The notes beneath the pieces were generated by a model. That model searched no databases. It was not told where the DNA came from and saw only the letters and a program-made list of their open reading frames with translations. A DNA stretch of 56,086 nt from Pseudanabaena sp. SR411 (lineage in GTDB: Bacteria; Cyanobacteriota; Cyanobacteriia; Pseudanabaenales; Pseudanabaenaceae), in the NCBI RefSeq assembly GCF_002251945.1, contig NZ_NDHW01000117.1:1-56086 (forward strand), in the 5' to 3' direction. Shown here piece after piece: positions 17,226 to 25,203 of this stretch; the stretch's first letter is position 1; each line of letters opens with the position of its first letter. Made by a program: the position numbers and the translations under genes.

Positions 17226-17273
17226 TACCATATCCTAAAAAAAGAAGCACTATCTAAACTTGAGAAAATCTCG

Positions 17274-18179
17274 ATGTCTAATGCTTTAAAAAATCGTCTT
17301 GTAAAAATTGCTATTGGCATCTCGGTATCTTTAGTTACAGCCTACATCGGGATCTCTGTCACTGCTGCTCACTTTCTATCGACTCCCAAAAGAATTTTTG
17401 ACCCAAAAGCCTCATCTGCTTTTAATACAATTCCACAAGATGTTCGTTTCTTATCTGCTGATGGGGTACAAGTTGCAGGTTGGTTTGTTCCTTCTAAGGT
17501 CAGTAATAAGACCATTATCTTAGTCCATGGTATGAATTCTAGTCGTACATTAGAATTTGACGGTCATTTCCCTGAGTTTGGTGCAGCCTTACAGAAAGAA
17601 GGGTTTTCGGTTTTAATGATTGATCTAAGATGTCATGGGCAAAGTGGTGATGCTCGATTTACATTTGGACTGACTGAAAGACGCGATGTTATTGGTGCTG
17701 TAAATTGGTTAAAAAGCAAAGGCTATAAGTCCAAGGATATTGGTGTACTGGGCGTTTCGATGGGTGCGGCAACAGCGATCGGAGCCGTCGCCGATGATCC
17801 TGATATAGGGGCATTAGTTGTGGATAGTGGTTACGCGCAAGTTTATCCAGTGATGCAACACAATTGGAGAAATGTTTCTGGACTTCCTGATATTTTTCTT
17901 CCATCAACGATGATGTTTGGAAGTTGGTTAACTGGATATGATCTCAATTCATCTAAGCCAGTCAATGAGATTGGACGTATTGCTCCTCGCTCAATCCTGA
18001 TCATTCATGGTGTGTCTGATCCCTTTATCCCTGTAAATCAAGCTTATGTGCTAAAAACTGCTGCTGCTTCATCGGAATATTGGGAAACATCTGCAGCTAA
18101 ACATCCCGAAAGTTACAACACAAACCCTGAAGCTTATATAAGAAAAGTTTCTAGCTTTTTTCGTCAGAGGTTAAAGTAA
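17274..18179 (+). CDS. Alpha/beta hydrolase with N-terminal membrane anchor
   Basis: A 301-residue protein from ATG 17274 (MSNALKNRL). The longer frame upstream runs through the dispersed repeat at 17123-17225, so it is probably not coding. Residues about 12-35 are a hydrophobic helix with basic flank, either an anchor or a signal. The hydrolase core shows IILVHGMNSS (oxyanion), the nucleophile elbow GVSMG with Ser162, Asp249 in HGVSDPFIP and His277 in AAKHPESY, a complete catalytic triad. It resembles the BAAT/prolyl-oligopeptidase-like hydrolases of unknown substrate that act on acyl or peptide bonds at the membrane. Substrate is unknown. Confidence 0.8.
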   Translation: MSNALKNRLVKIAIGISVSLVTAYIGISVTAAHFLSTPKRIFDPKASSAFNTIPQDVRFLSADGVQVAGWFVPSKVSNKTIILVHGMNSSRTLEFDGHFPEFGAALQKEGFSVLMIDLRCHGQSGDARFTFGLTERRDVIGAVNWLKSKGYKSKDIGVLGVSMGAATAIGAVADDPDIGALVVDSGYAQVYPVMQHNWRNVSGLPDIFLPSTMMFGSWLTGYDLNSSKPVNEIGRIAPRSILIIHGVSDPFIPVNQAYVLKTAAASSEYWETSAAKHPESYNTNPEAYIRKVSSFFRQRLK

Positions 18180-18228
18180 AGTTTATTACTAGTGAATTAG
18201 ATAGTAAATACGCTTCTACTTTAGATTG

Positions 18229-18378
18229 CTATCTAGCATTTGTCGCACAGCGACCGTAAAAAGCACATCTCATAGAATCATTCATTGTTGGTTGAACCAT
18301 AATGCACACGGCAAAAGCAAAAAATGCAATACCTACTATGACTGATATAACAATAGGCAATTTGTTTTTGAGTTTCAC
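18229..18378 (-). CDS. Putative 49-residue membrane microprotein
   Basis: From a GTG at 18378 the frame encodes a basic N-terminus (KLKNKLP), one hydrophobic helix (IVISVIVGIAFFAFAVCIMV) and a short tail with two cysteines in MRCAFYGRCATN. A clean N-in single-pass layout of this kind argues for a real gene, but I see no ribosome site and the family is unknown. It was too short for usual ORF cut-offs. Alternatives are chance or remnant. Confidence 0.35.
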   Translation of the reverse strand: MKLKNKLPIVISVIVGIAFFAFAVCIMVQPTMNDSMRCAFYGRCATNAR

Positions 18379-18445
18379 TGTCTGTTTTGGACAATAATTG
18401 TATAGCTAGCTTTTCACTTTTTCCCAAGAGAAAAAATATTAAGGT

Positions 18446-18490
18446 CAGCAATTCTAATTATAAAAATTGGTTTCATAATTAGAATTGCTG
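18446..18490. repeat. Hairpin of the TTTCATAAT-AGAATTGCT class
   Basis: Arms CAGCAATTCTAATTAT and ATAATTAGAATTGCTG, 16 bp each and perfect. It lies just downstream of the NUDIX gene end and of the small frame at 18229. Related copies occur at 26417, near 31885-32005 and near 37840. Confidence 0.6.
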
Positions 18491-18513
18491 TATTGAGGTG
18501 AATTTCAATTTGT

Positions 18514-18924
18514 TTATGCCCTTAAAGCTTGGACTATTTGGTAATTAGCTGCTGGCAATTGATAGGTATCTAGCTCATCGACAGTTACCCAACGGATTTC
18601 TGAGCAAGCGATCGCCTGCGGTTCGCCTGAGATATGTGTACAGTGATGCACAATCAAACTTACTCTCAGTGTTTCATATTCAAAATCGACGGTGATCAAA
18701 TGATCGCCAACTTCCACATCGATCGCTAGTTCCTCTTGTAACTCACGTTTGATACACTCTGCCGCAGTCTCTTGTTGCTCAATCTTCCCACCAGGGAATT
18801 CCCAATATCCCGCCAGTTCACCTTCAGGCAAACGGCGATCAATCAGGATACTTTGGCGATCGCGATCCCAGACCACACCAACACCGATACAGCGATACTT
18901 TTTTGTTGGCACATTAGTCATCAA
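18514..18924 (-). CDS. NUDIX hydrolase, MutT-like
   Basis: A 136-residue NUDIX protein. The box GGKIEQQETAAECIKRELQEEL fits GX5EX7REUXEEXGU and binds the metal for pyrophosphate hydrolysis. The N-terminal part RQSILIDRRLPEGELAGYWEFPGG is that of MutT/CTP-pyrophosphohydrolases, which clean 8-oxo-dGTP or related nucleotides. The start region overlaps the end of the cysteine synthase gene by 11 bp, so translation is likely coupled. Substrate is not determinable from sequence; MutT-like is the closest family. Confidence 0.85.
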   Translation of the reverse strand: MMTNVPTKKYRCIGVGVVWDRDRQSILIDRRLPEGELAGYWEFPGGKIEQQETAAECIKRELQEELAIDVEVGDHLITVDFEYETLRVSLIVHHCTHISGEPQAIACSEIRWVTVDELDTYQLPAANYQIVQALRA

Positions 18925-19921
18925 TAAACTCCAGCCCTTTAGCCACTGGAGTTAAACCTTTCTCTGCTAGCCAATCTGGGTTATACATTCGGCTCTGATA
19001 TCGACCACCACCATCACAGAGAATTGTCGCGATCGTATGACCTTTGCCTAGTTTTCGCGCCAGTTTGACTGCACCAACTGCATTTAAAGCGGCTGAACTG
19101 CCTATAAACAAGCCATCATGCTTTAGTAAATACTGCGCCATCTCGATTACTTGCTGATCAGTACCTTGGAAAGCTCCATCTAGTCTTGCCCGATTAAAGT
19201 TTGCTGTGGCTCGATTGATGCCAATACCTTCAGTAATCGAATTGCCTTCAGCTTTAAATTCACCTGTAGTCACGTAACTATATAACCCCGAACCAGTGGG
19301 ATCAATTAAATAAGTAGCAATTTGGGAATTTTGTTCTTTGAGGTAAGCAGTTACGCCGCCGATCGTACCACCAGTACCAGAAGACATAACAATTCCATCC
19401 AGTTCACCGCCTGTTTGATTCCAGATTTCAGGTGCAGTCGTATAGTAGTGCGCGTCAGAATTAGATAAGTTCTCAAACTGATTTGCCCAAAAAGAATTGG
19501 TAACTTCTTCCGACCGTTTTCGAGCAACGTGATAGTAATTATCAGGACTAGAAAAAGGAGCAGGAGTAGTTAGTTCTACTTCAGCACCCAAAGTCCTAAG
19601 CAAATCAATTTTCTCTTGCGATTGATTACTTGGCATCACAATTACACTGCGATAACCACGCGCATTAGCCACGAGAGCTAAGCCAATGCCAGTATTGCCA
19701 GCCGTTCCTTCAACAATTGTGCCACCAGCTTTGAGGGTTCCCGCTTTTTCAGCTTCTAACACCATAAATAGAGCCGCCCGATCCTTAACGCTACCACCTG
19801 GATTCAGAAATTCAGCTTTTCCTAAAATAGTGCAACCTGTCGCTTCTGAAAGAGACTCGATTTTAATTAGGGGGGTGTTACCCACAGAGTTAGCAAAACC
19901 AATACGAATATCGCGTGTCAT
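18914..19921 (-). CDS. cysK: PLP-dependent cysteine synthase (CysK-type)
   Basis: A 335-residue fold-type II PLP enzyme that makes cysteine from O-acetylserine and sulfide. The PLP lysine is Lys46 in GGSVKDRA. The phosphate loop is SSGTGGTIGG, and the substrate loop EGTAGNTGIG carries a TAGNTG motif in place of the TSGNTG of classic CysK. The C-terminal part is LCDGGGRYQSRMYN. Cyanobacteria carry several CysK-like proteins; this variant with TAGNT and a longer C-terminal tail is one of the paralogues, so its main substrate may differ. It is followed by an overlapping NUDIX gene. Confidence 0.85.
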   Translation of the reverse strand: MTRDIRIGFANSVGNTPLIKIESLSEATGCTILGKAEFLNPGGSVKDRAALFMVLEAEKAGTLKAGGTIVEGTAGNTGIGLALVANARGYRSVIVMPSNQSQEKIDLLRTLGAEVELTTPAPFSSPDNYYHVARKRSEEVTNSFWANQFENLSNSDAHYYTTAPEIWNQTGGELDGIVMSSGTGGTIGGVTAYLKEQNSQIATYLIDPTGSGLYSYVTTGEFKAEGNSITEGIGINRATANFNRARLDGAFQGTDQQVIEMAQYLLKHDGLFIGSSAALNAVGAVKLARKLGKGHTIATILCDGGGRYQSRMYNPDWLAEKGLTPVAKGLEFIDD

Positions 19922-20192
19922 GGAATATTACAAGAGATGAACTACAGCAAAGATTTACAACTTGTTGATTAACTTCAGTATATTTGGGTCTGTAATTAGT
20001 TATATAGATATTTGCAAATTTGAATTTTCGGGGTTTATTTCAGTTACACGTTAGTTATCGCAAATAAACGCGCTAAATTAACCAAATCTTGAAAATTAAA
20101 ATTGGCGATCGCTATATGTGCAACGGATGCATTACTTACCAAGTATTACAGATGCATTAAAGACACTATAAGTTCTATATTACGGTAAACAT

Positions 20193-20645
20193 ATGAAATT
20201 CTTAGTTGCTATTGATGGCTCTCAAGCTAGCGAACATGCTCTTGCCAAAGCTTTGAGCTTTGCAGTTCCACTAGAAGCCGAAATTGTCTTGTTGACTGTA
20301 GTCGAACCACTTAGTAGCTATATCCCTGAGGTGATGCTGCCCACAGGTGATTGGGTTGGCTGGCGTGGACTGCCCGACGTGGAACTGGAGCGCAAAATCT
20401 TAAATGCGGGTCAAGCTTTGCTTCAAAAAGCCCAAGATACATGTCAGGCTTCACAGATGAAGAACCGTACAAGGCTGGAAACGGGTCAGCCTCGTGACGT
20501 AATTTGCTATGTGGCAAAGGAAGAAGCCCCAGATTTAGTGATTTTGGGATCGCGAGGATTGGGATCGATTGAAAGGATGATGCTAGGCAGTGTTAGTGAT
20601 TATGTGATGCACCATTGTGTATCACCAGTTTTAGTCGTGCGCTAA
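20193..20645 (+). CDS. Universal stress protein (UspA family)
   Basis: A 150-residue single Usp domain. FLVAIDGS at the N-terminus and the ATP-binding signature GSRGLGSIERMMLGSVS near residues 124-140 (G-2X-G-9X-G-S) are complete, so nucleotide binding is likely. It ends VSPVLVVR as the family does. Usp proteins modulate stress survival. It is divergent from cysK across a 271-bp gap that carries a repeated GATGCATTA pair at about 20126 and 20152, possibly an operator. The gene is followed by a short hairpin repeat. Confidence 0.9.
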   Translation: MKFLVAIDGSQASEHALAKALSFAVPLEAEIVLLTVVEPLSSYIPEVMLPTGDWVGWRGLPDVELERKILNAGQALLQKAQDTCQASQMKNRTRLETGQPRDVICYVAKEEAPDLVILGSRGLGSIERMMLGSVSDYVMHHCVSPVLVVR

Positions 20646-20688
20646 AGTCTAAAAGTATTGTCCAATTACAACAAATTCCAATCAACCG

Positions 20689-20718
20689 AACCAAGAAATT
20701 TTTTACAATTTCTTGGTT
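20689..20718. repeat. Hairpin repeat of the GAACCA-AGAA class
   Basis: Arms AACCAAGAAAT and ATTTCTTGGTT, followed by TTGAGTTTGAGTGTAAAGCT. The same flank, GTTTGAGCGCAAAGCG, follows the hairpins at 11972 and 38580, so these are copies of one family at different degrees of decay. Confidence 0.55.
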
Positions 20719-20767
20719 TGAGTTTGAGTGTAAAGCTTTGTGGTACTTCTAGACTTTCTAGACTATT

Positions 20768-21085
20768 TTGGAAGAGGCGATCGCTACTACTTTGGATAGT
20801 TCTCCCACCCGTAAAGTTCTTGTTTGTCAACATCGTACCTGTACCAAGGATGGTGCGGCTAAGGTTTTGGCAACATTGCAACAGCAAAAAATTGTCAAGG
20901 TAAGTGTAGAAGCTTGTGGTTGTTTGGGACTATGTGGCTCTGGTCCAATAGTCGTTGTATTGCCAGATAATGTCTATTACTGGCATGTTACGCCTAAAAA
21001 AGCCCAGATAATTATTGAAACGCATTTACTTGGCAACGTAGAGATCCGCTCAATGATGCATCCTCGACTACATCCGAATAATTAG
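20768..21085 (+). CDS. Thioredoxin-like [2Fe-2S] ferredoxin domain protein
   Basis: A 105-residue protein with a thioredoxin-like [2Fe-2S] fold. VLVCQHRTC (Cys20, Cys25) and EACGCLGLCGSGP (Cys50, Cys52, Cys56) give the cluster ligands, and GPIVVVLPDN is the typical following strand. Proteins like this serve in electron transfer or as NuoE/hydrogenase HoxE-like ferredoxins. The start is a TTG at 20768, with no strong ribosome site, so the true start may be a few codons later. It lies 122 bp downstream of the stress-protein gene. A hairpin terminator covers its stop codon. Confidence 0.75.
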   Translation: MEEAIATTLDSSPTRKVLVCQHRTCTKDGAAKVLATLQQQKIVKVSVEACGCLGLCGSGPIVVVLPDNVYYWHVTPKKAQIIIETHLLGNVEIRSMMHPRLHPNN

Positions 21086-21120
21086 TGGTGCGTGGCAAAG
21101 CCGCGCACCACTAATTATTC
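21076..21120. terminator. Terminator hairpin overlapping the ferredoxin-like stop codon
   Basis: Arms GAATAATTAGTGGTGCG and CGCACCACTAATTATTC, 17 bp each and perfect. The stop of the upstream gene lies inside the left arm. Confidence 0.7.
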
Positions 21121-21159
21121 GCTATTCTTTTGTAGCAATCTAAGTTTTGCTTGGGACAT

Positions 21160-21214
21160 AAAACCCAAAAGATGAGTGGCGGCGCGAAGCGCCGCCACTC
21201 ATCTTTTGGGTTTT
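21160..21214. terminator. Perfect 26-bp-arm hairpin
   Basis: Arms 21160-21185 and 21189-21214 with loop GAA and tip GCGCGAAGCGC. It belongs to the AAAACCCAAAAGA...TCTTTTGGGTTTT class. It lies between the ferredoxin-like gene and the convergent sugar transferase gene. Confidence 0.7.
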
Positions 21215-21384
21215 GATTTGTCCTAGCTATCTCTTGCGTTGCGATAGTGTAAAGAGAGTTAAGTACAGAAAAGCCCACGTAGAAACATGGGCAAACTTGC
21301 AAATATTAAGTGACAGAAAAAATAAGTCCTGAAAAGAAATCTATATCTGTCACTTAATTCATAATTTTAATAAACAAAAAAAAC

Positions 21385-22308
21385 TTAGTAAGCTCCAATT
21401 CCAGACAAGACCTTGGGAACAGTCATCAACAAAATTTTCAAGTCTGACCACAAATTCCAGTTGCGAAGATAACTTAAATCACACTCAGTCACTGCATCTA
21501 GATCAAGCATTGTTGATCGAGCGCTTACTTGCCACGCACCAGTCACGCCTGGCAATGAATTTAATCTTCTTTTGCGATCGCCACTAATCCGCAAAGCATC
21601 ATATAAAGCCCAAGGACGAGGACCCACCAAACTCATTTCACCACGTAAAACATTAAAAAGTTGAGGAAGTTCATCAAGGCTATACTTACGCATCCAACGA
21701 CCGACATTGGTAATCCTTGGATCATCTTCACACTTATGCAGCCCAGTTTGACCACTCATCACTAGATGATGTAGTTTGTCAGCATCAGTAATCATGGTAC
21801 GAAATTTGATGATTCTAAATAACTTGCCGCTTTCACCAACACGCCATTGGTGAAAAAATATTGAACCACTTGAAGTAGTAGCAATAATCACAGCTAATGC
21901 AAACATAACTGGACTAAGAAGCAAGAGAATAAACAAAGCTGCCAACCTATCCAAAGTTCGTTTTACTAACCAAGTGATTGGCTTATTTCTTTGGGGTAAT
22001 TCATTTGCAGAGGGTAGGTTCAACAATACGTCTTTTTCAGATCTATAACATACATCAGCTAAATTTTTGAGTTTAGCTTCGCCGATTTCAGGCTCGACTT
22101 TCACTACATTTAATTTAGACTGACGATAATTGTTAGATCCACTATTACTTAATATAGAAGACTTAAACATAGTCAATTGATTATGAACAAAGGAGGCTAC
22201 AGCAATCGCAATTTGCTTGGTATTAAGCATTGAATTAGATATATATGAAGTCTCTTTTGAATGATCAATTTGAATTACCTGTGGTTTTCTGACAATAAGC
22301 CCAGTCAT
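21385..22308 (-). CDS. Bacterial sugar transferase (polyprenol-phosphate sugar-phosphate transferase)
   Basis: A 307-residue WcaJ/PglC-type enzyme. It starts exopolysaccharide repeat synthesis by moving a sugar-phosphate from a nucleotide sugar to undecaprenyl phosphate. Family marks: a membrane helix LAALFILLLLSPVMFALAVI (near 118-137), RIIKFRTM, KYSLDELPQLFNVLRGEMSLVGPRP and GAWQVSARS with the catalytic region between. The first 110 residues are soluble and lack the extra multipass helices of the PHPT family, so this is the short PglC-like form plus a variable N-terminus. It is separated by 645 bp from the Wzc-type gene upstream on the same strand. Confidence 0.88.
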   Translation of the reverse strand: MTGLIVRKPQVIQIDHSKETSYISNSMLNTKQIAIAVASFVHNQLTMFKSSILSNSGSNNYRQSKLNVVKVEPEIGEAKLKNLADVCYRSEKDVLLNLPSANELPQRNKPITWLVKRTLDRLAALFILLLLSPVMFALAVIIATTSSGSIFFHQWRVGESGKLFRIIKFRTMITDADKLHHLVMSGQTGLHKCEDDPRITNVGRWMRKYSLDELPQLFNVLRGEMSLVGPRPWALYDALRISGDRKRRLNSLPGVTGAWQVSARSTMLDLDAVTECDLSYLRNWNLWSDLKILLMTVPKVLSGIGAY

Positions 22309-22628
22309 TTTTTCCTCTCTGTTATTCTTATATCTCTAATACTTCAGATTTTCTAGTCTAAATTTCAATAGTTTGATTTTGGGTAATATTGATGCAAATG
22401 CAGAAGTCTTATGGGTAGTGGAAATTCTAAAGCGCTTAAATAGTAAACATATTTACTGGTAAGGTCATTATTAGGTAGATTCAATGTATGCGTATATGTA
22501 TCTATCTAGCAATGAATTCTATCTTTCACAGTAAATTTGAAGATTTATATTTATCTTCCATAGATATACTTATCTATCAATTCCATAGATATAGCAACTA
22601 CTAGAAGTTAGTAAAAGGTCATACTAAA

Positions 22629-22648
22629 AGTTATATAAAAGTTATATT
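22629..22648. promoter_or_regulatory. Tandem AGTTATAT motif, site 1
   Basis: AGTTATATAAAAGTTATATT holds two AGTTATAT half-sites 11 bp apart, about one helical turn, as in binding sites of OmpR-family regulators. An identical 20-mer lies at 26546-26565 in front of the STAND gene. Position is about 320 bp upstream of the sugar transferase start. Confidence 0.35.
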
Positions 22649-22700
22649 CTTATGTCATATTTTGCTAGAACACCAGACTTATACAGATATTTTTCACCTC

Positions 22701-22743
22701 AGAACAGAGAAAGCAGATGCAATGCATCTGCTTTCTCTGTTCT
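22701..22743. terminator. 21-bp-arm hairpin
   Basis: AGAACAGAGAAAGCAGATGCA pairs perfectly with its complement around a single A. It lies downstream of the wzc gene on its strand and probably ends that transcript. Confidence 0.5.
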
Positions 22744-22781
22744 ATTCAGTTTTCTATTTACAGCGCTTTGCTCTTTCTCAA

Positions 22782-22925
22782 AACCCAAGTTGCTACCTAT
22801 TTGCTCAAAACATAATTTAAAATAAAATTTGCTAGATGTTTTTATGAAAAGAACCCTGTTTAGGGCTTGTCGAGGCTACTTCTAACGTGTTTTAAAGCAA
22901 TTTTTGATAGGTAGCAACTTGGGTT
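22782..22925. repeat. 144-bp inverted-repeat element (MITE-like)
   Basis: Perfect 19-bp terminal inverted repeats (AACCCAAGTTGCTACCTAT and its complement) enclose about 106 bp of non-coding DNA. I found no clear target-site duplication and no second copy in the window. It lies 28 bp after the wzc stop codon. Confidence 0.5.
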
Positions 22926-22953
22926 ATATATAAAGCCTAAACAGTCTATAGTT

Positions 22954-25155
22954 TTATTCAGTATCTTCGTCATCGCTGATGGCAACTGATTTGTAGCCAT
23001 GCGGTAGCTCTTTCACTGCATTAGCAATTACCCCAATTAAATTCAACTTTTGGAGAACAGATATAGCTTGAGAGAATTCACCACGAGTAATTCGATCAAT
23101 GCGAGCTACAGCAACTACTCCATCGCAGCATGAGGCTATTTGAATTGTATCAACCGTACCAAGAATAGGTGGCGAGTCAATAATTACAAGGTCATAATCC
23201 TCCTCAAAACTGGAGACTAACTTTTGCATCCACTCTGAACTTAGCAAAGTGACGGAATCACTAGGAATTGGCCCAGCCGTAAGAATATCAATAGCTGAGT
23301 TGGAAGATTGGATTACATCTTGACTATCCACAGCACCCTTACTTGCCAGTAAGGTTGATAATCCCCTTTCATTTGGTAAGTTAAGTTGCTTATGTAAAGC
23401 TGGCGATCGCATGTCTGCATCAATTAGCAGGACTCGTTTGTGCAATCGTGCGGCACTAGTAGCAAGTCCGAGCGCGATCGTGGATTTACCCTCACCAGGA
23501 AGAGCCGAGGTAATTACTAGCGATCGCACACTGATTTCTTGAGAAAAACTATTAAGCTGAATATTTTTATAAATTACATCTAACCCCTCTCGAAAAGGCA
23601 ACCATTGGACAATCTCAACCGTAAGTGGTGAAACTGGCTGACCTTTAAGAAACTGTGGTAAGAAACTAGAGCTTGATTCTTCAGCCTGCAAATATTGTGG
23701 AGTCATACCCAACAATGATAGAGAAGCAATTTGCCGTTCTAACTCACTATAGGTATGCAACGTATCGTCTTGCATATCCCTAAGAAAAGCAGCCATACCA
23801 CCAATAAATAATCCCGCGACTACACCCAGCAACAAATTTCTACGTAAACTATCCGCGGCATCGGTTGAACCAAGATTAGGCTCCTCAACAACTTGCCAAT
23901 CAAAGCCGCCACGGGTAATCTCTAAACTTAGTTCCTGACGATTTTTGAGCAATGTTTGCAATGTATCTTGCTGAACCTTCAGCTTAGGTATTAAGGTTTC
24001 GTACTCACCAAGTAATTTTGGTAATCGATTAATCTCGGTTCTTAGATCTTGTTCTTGAGATGTTAAAGAATTAAGTCGAGATAGTAACAATGCAATTTGA
24101 GTTTGAGTTTCTACAATTTGATTTGCTAAAGTTAAGTCAATATTACTTAGCTGATCAGCATTCCATGTGGAATAACTAGATAAATTAGCATTACCTAAAA
24201 TACTTCTTCTTTCTTCTTCGAGACTACTCTGCTGTTGTCTAAAACGTAACTCAAGAGCCTCAACAATAGGACTAGCAGATTGAAATCTAGCTTTTTCGCG
24301 ATTTAGAGCAACTTCTATACTTTGCATTTCTAAAACGAGGGCTTGATAACGTGGCGACTGATTTAAACGAGTAAGTAATACTGCATCCTGCGAAGACAAG
24401 TTGAGGTTCTGTTGTAGAGAGTCTAGTCGAGTGATTGCTTGATCGTATTCTAATCTGGCAGTGCGTTTTTGTTGTTCAATCCCACTCAGGGCTGTTGTAA
24501 TTTCTGTAACGCGCTGAGTAGCATCAAATATATTATTTTTGCGACGAAATACTTCGATCGCTTCAGAAACTTCAGAGATACTTTGACGAACACTAGAAAC
24601 TTGCTCGTCTATACCTGCTAATCCTTTCTGTAAACGCTTTTCTTGTTGATCTCGGTTGTAATCAGTATATACTTTTTGAAAAGCCCGTAAAACCTCTCTC
24701 GTTTTTACAGGATCTAAGGCAGTATATTGGATTTCAATAATTTTAGTTGGCTCTTGTTTCTCTCCCAGCATACCAATTTTTAAGGTTTGAAGATCCGTAC
24801 CAGTAATACCAGGATATTTATCGTTTAGTAAGGTAGCAGCCTTTTGAAATAATGAAGAACTTTTCAGTAACTCCAGTTGTGTTGCATAGTCAATCTGCAC
24901 ATTTGAGTCGATATTTAAGGATGAGGTTTCGGCTGTTTTGGAATTTGTCTTATAAGTTGATTCAACCAGCAAACGCATGGTGCTAGTGTATTTTGGCTTG
25001 GAGCTAATGTTTATAAAAACGGCAATTACCAGCCCTAAACCTAATCCGCCCAAAAGCCAAAAACGTCTACGAGAGAGAACTGCAAAGATTTTTCCATAGC
25101 CGGGATCTTGTTCAGTGAGCATCGGAGGCATTGAATTTGCAGTATTGATATTCAT
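22954..25155 (-). CDS. Wzc-type polysaccharide co-polymerase/tyrosine kinase
   Basis: A 733-residue inner-membrane protein that controls exopolysaccharide chain length and export. It has an N-terminal Wzz domain with a first helix at about 33-50 (FWLLGGLGLGLVIAVFI). A long periplasmic coiled-coil region follows (about 150-400), then a second helix LLLGVVAGLFIGGMAAFL (about 442-460). A cytoplasmic BY-kinase domain has Walker A ALPGEGKST (near 550), A' VLLIDADMRSPAL and Walker B DLVIIDSPPILG. The C-terminus has only one tyrosine (HGYKSVAI), not the usual Tyr cluster, so autophosphorylation may be limited. It follows the GT4 gene by 48 bp on the same strand. Confidence 0.9.
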   Translation of the reverse strand: MNINTANSMPPMLTEQDPGYGKIFAVLSRRRFWLLGGLGLGLVIAVFINISSKPKYTSTMRLLVESTYKTNSKTAETSSLNIDSNVQIDYATQLELLKSSSLFQKAATLLNDKYPGITGTDLQTLKIGMLGEKQEPTKIIEIQYTALDPVKTREVLRAFQKVYTDYNRDQQEKRLQKGLAGIDEQVSSVRQSISEVSEAIEVFRRKNNIFDATQRVTEITTALSGIEQQKRTARLEYDQAITRLDSLQQNLNLSSQDAVLLTRLNQSPRYQALVLEMQSIEVALNREKARFQSASPIVEALELRFRQQQSSLEEERRSILGNANLSSYSTWNADQLSNIDLTLANQIVETQTQIALLLSRLNSLTSQEQDLRTEINRLPKLLGEYETLIPKLKVQQDTLQTLLKNRQELSLEITRGGFDWQVVEEPNLGSTDAADSLRRNLLLGVVAGLFIGGMAAFLRDMQDDTLHTYSELERQIASLSLLGMTPQYLQAEESSSSFLPQFLKGQPVSPLTVEIVQWLPFREGLDVIYKNIQLNSFSQEISVRSLVITSALPGEGKSTIALGLATSAARLHKRVLLIDADMRSPALHKQLNLPNERGLSTLLASKGAVDSQDVIQSSNSAIDILTAGPIPSDSVTLLSSEWMQKLVSSFEEDYDLVIIDSPPILGTVDTIQIASCCDGVVAVARIDRITRGEFSQAISVLQKLNLIGVIANAVKELPHGYKSVAISDDEDTE

Positions 25156-25203
25156 TAGGCTTGTCCTTTTTATATTTCCAGTAATAAAAACTTTTTAGTT
25201 AAG

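Larger units (their letters stand above)
18180..18513. other. Intergenic region after the hydrolase gene
   Basis: Contains a minus-strand small frame (18229-18378, listed separately) and a 16-bp-arm hairpin at 18446-18490 ending in the TTTCATAATTAGAATTGCT motif that recurs near 26471, 31997 and 37855. Confidence 0.5.
22309..22953. other. Intergenic region upstream of the sugar transferase gene
   Basis: A 645-bp AT-rich gap without a gene. It holds a direct repeat of TTCCATAGATATA at 22554-22566 and 22579-22591. It also holds a 20-bp motif at 22629-22648 shared with the promoter region of the STAND gene, a 21-bp-arm hairpin at 22701-22743 and an inverted repeat with 19-bp arms at 22782-22925. 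The promoter for the sugar transferase gene is probably within the first 250 bp. Confidence 0.6.

Noticed and set aside
17178-17273. Longer N-terminus for the alpha/beta hydrolase
   Set aside because: The extra codons lie in the triple-hairpin repeat; ATG 17274 precedes the membrane anchor directly.
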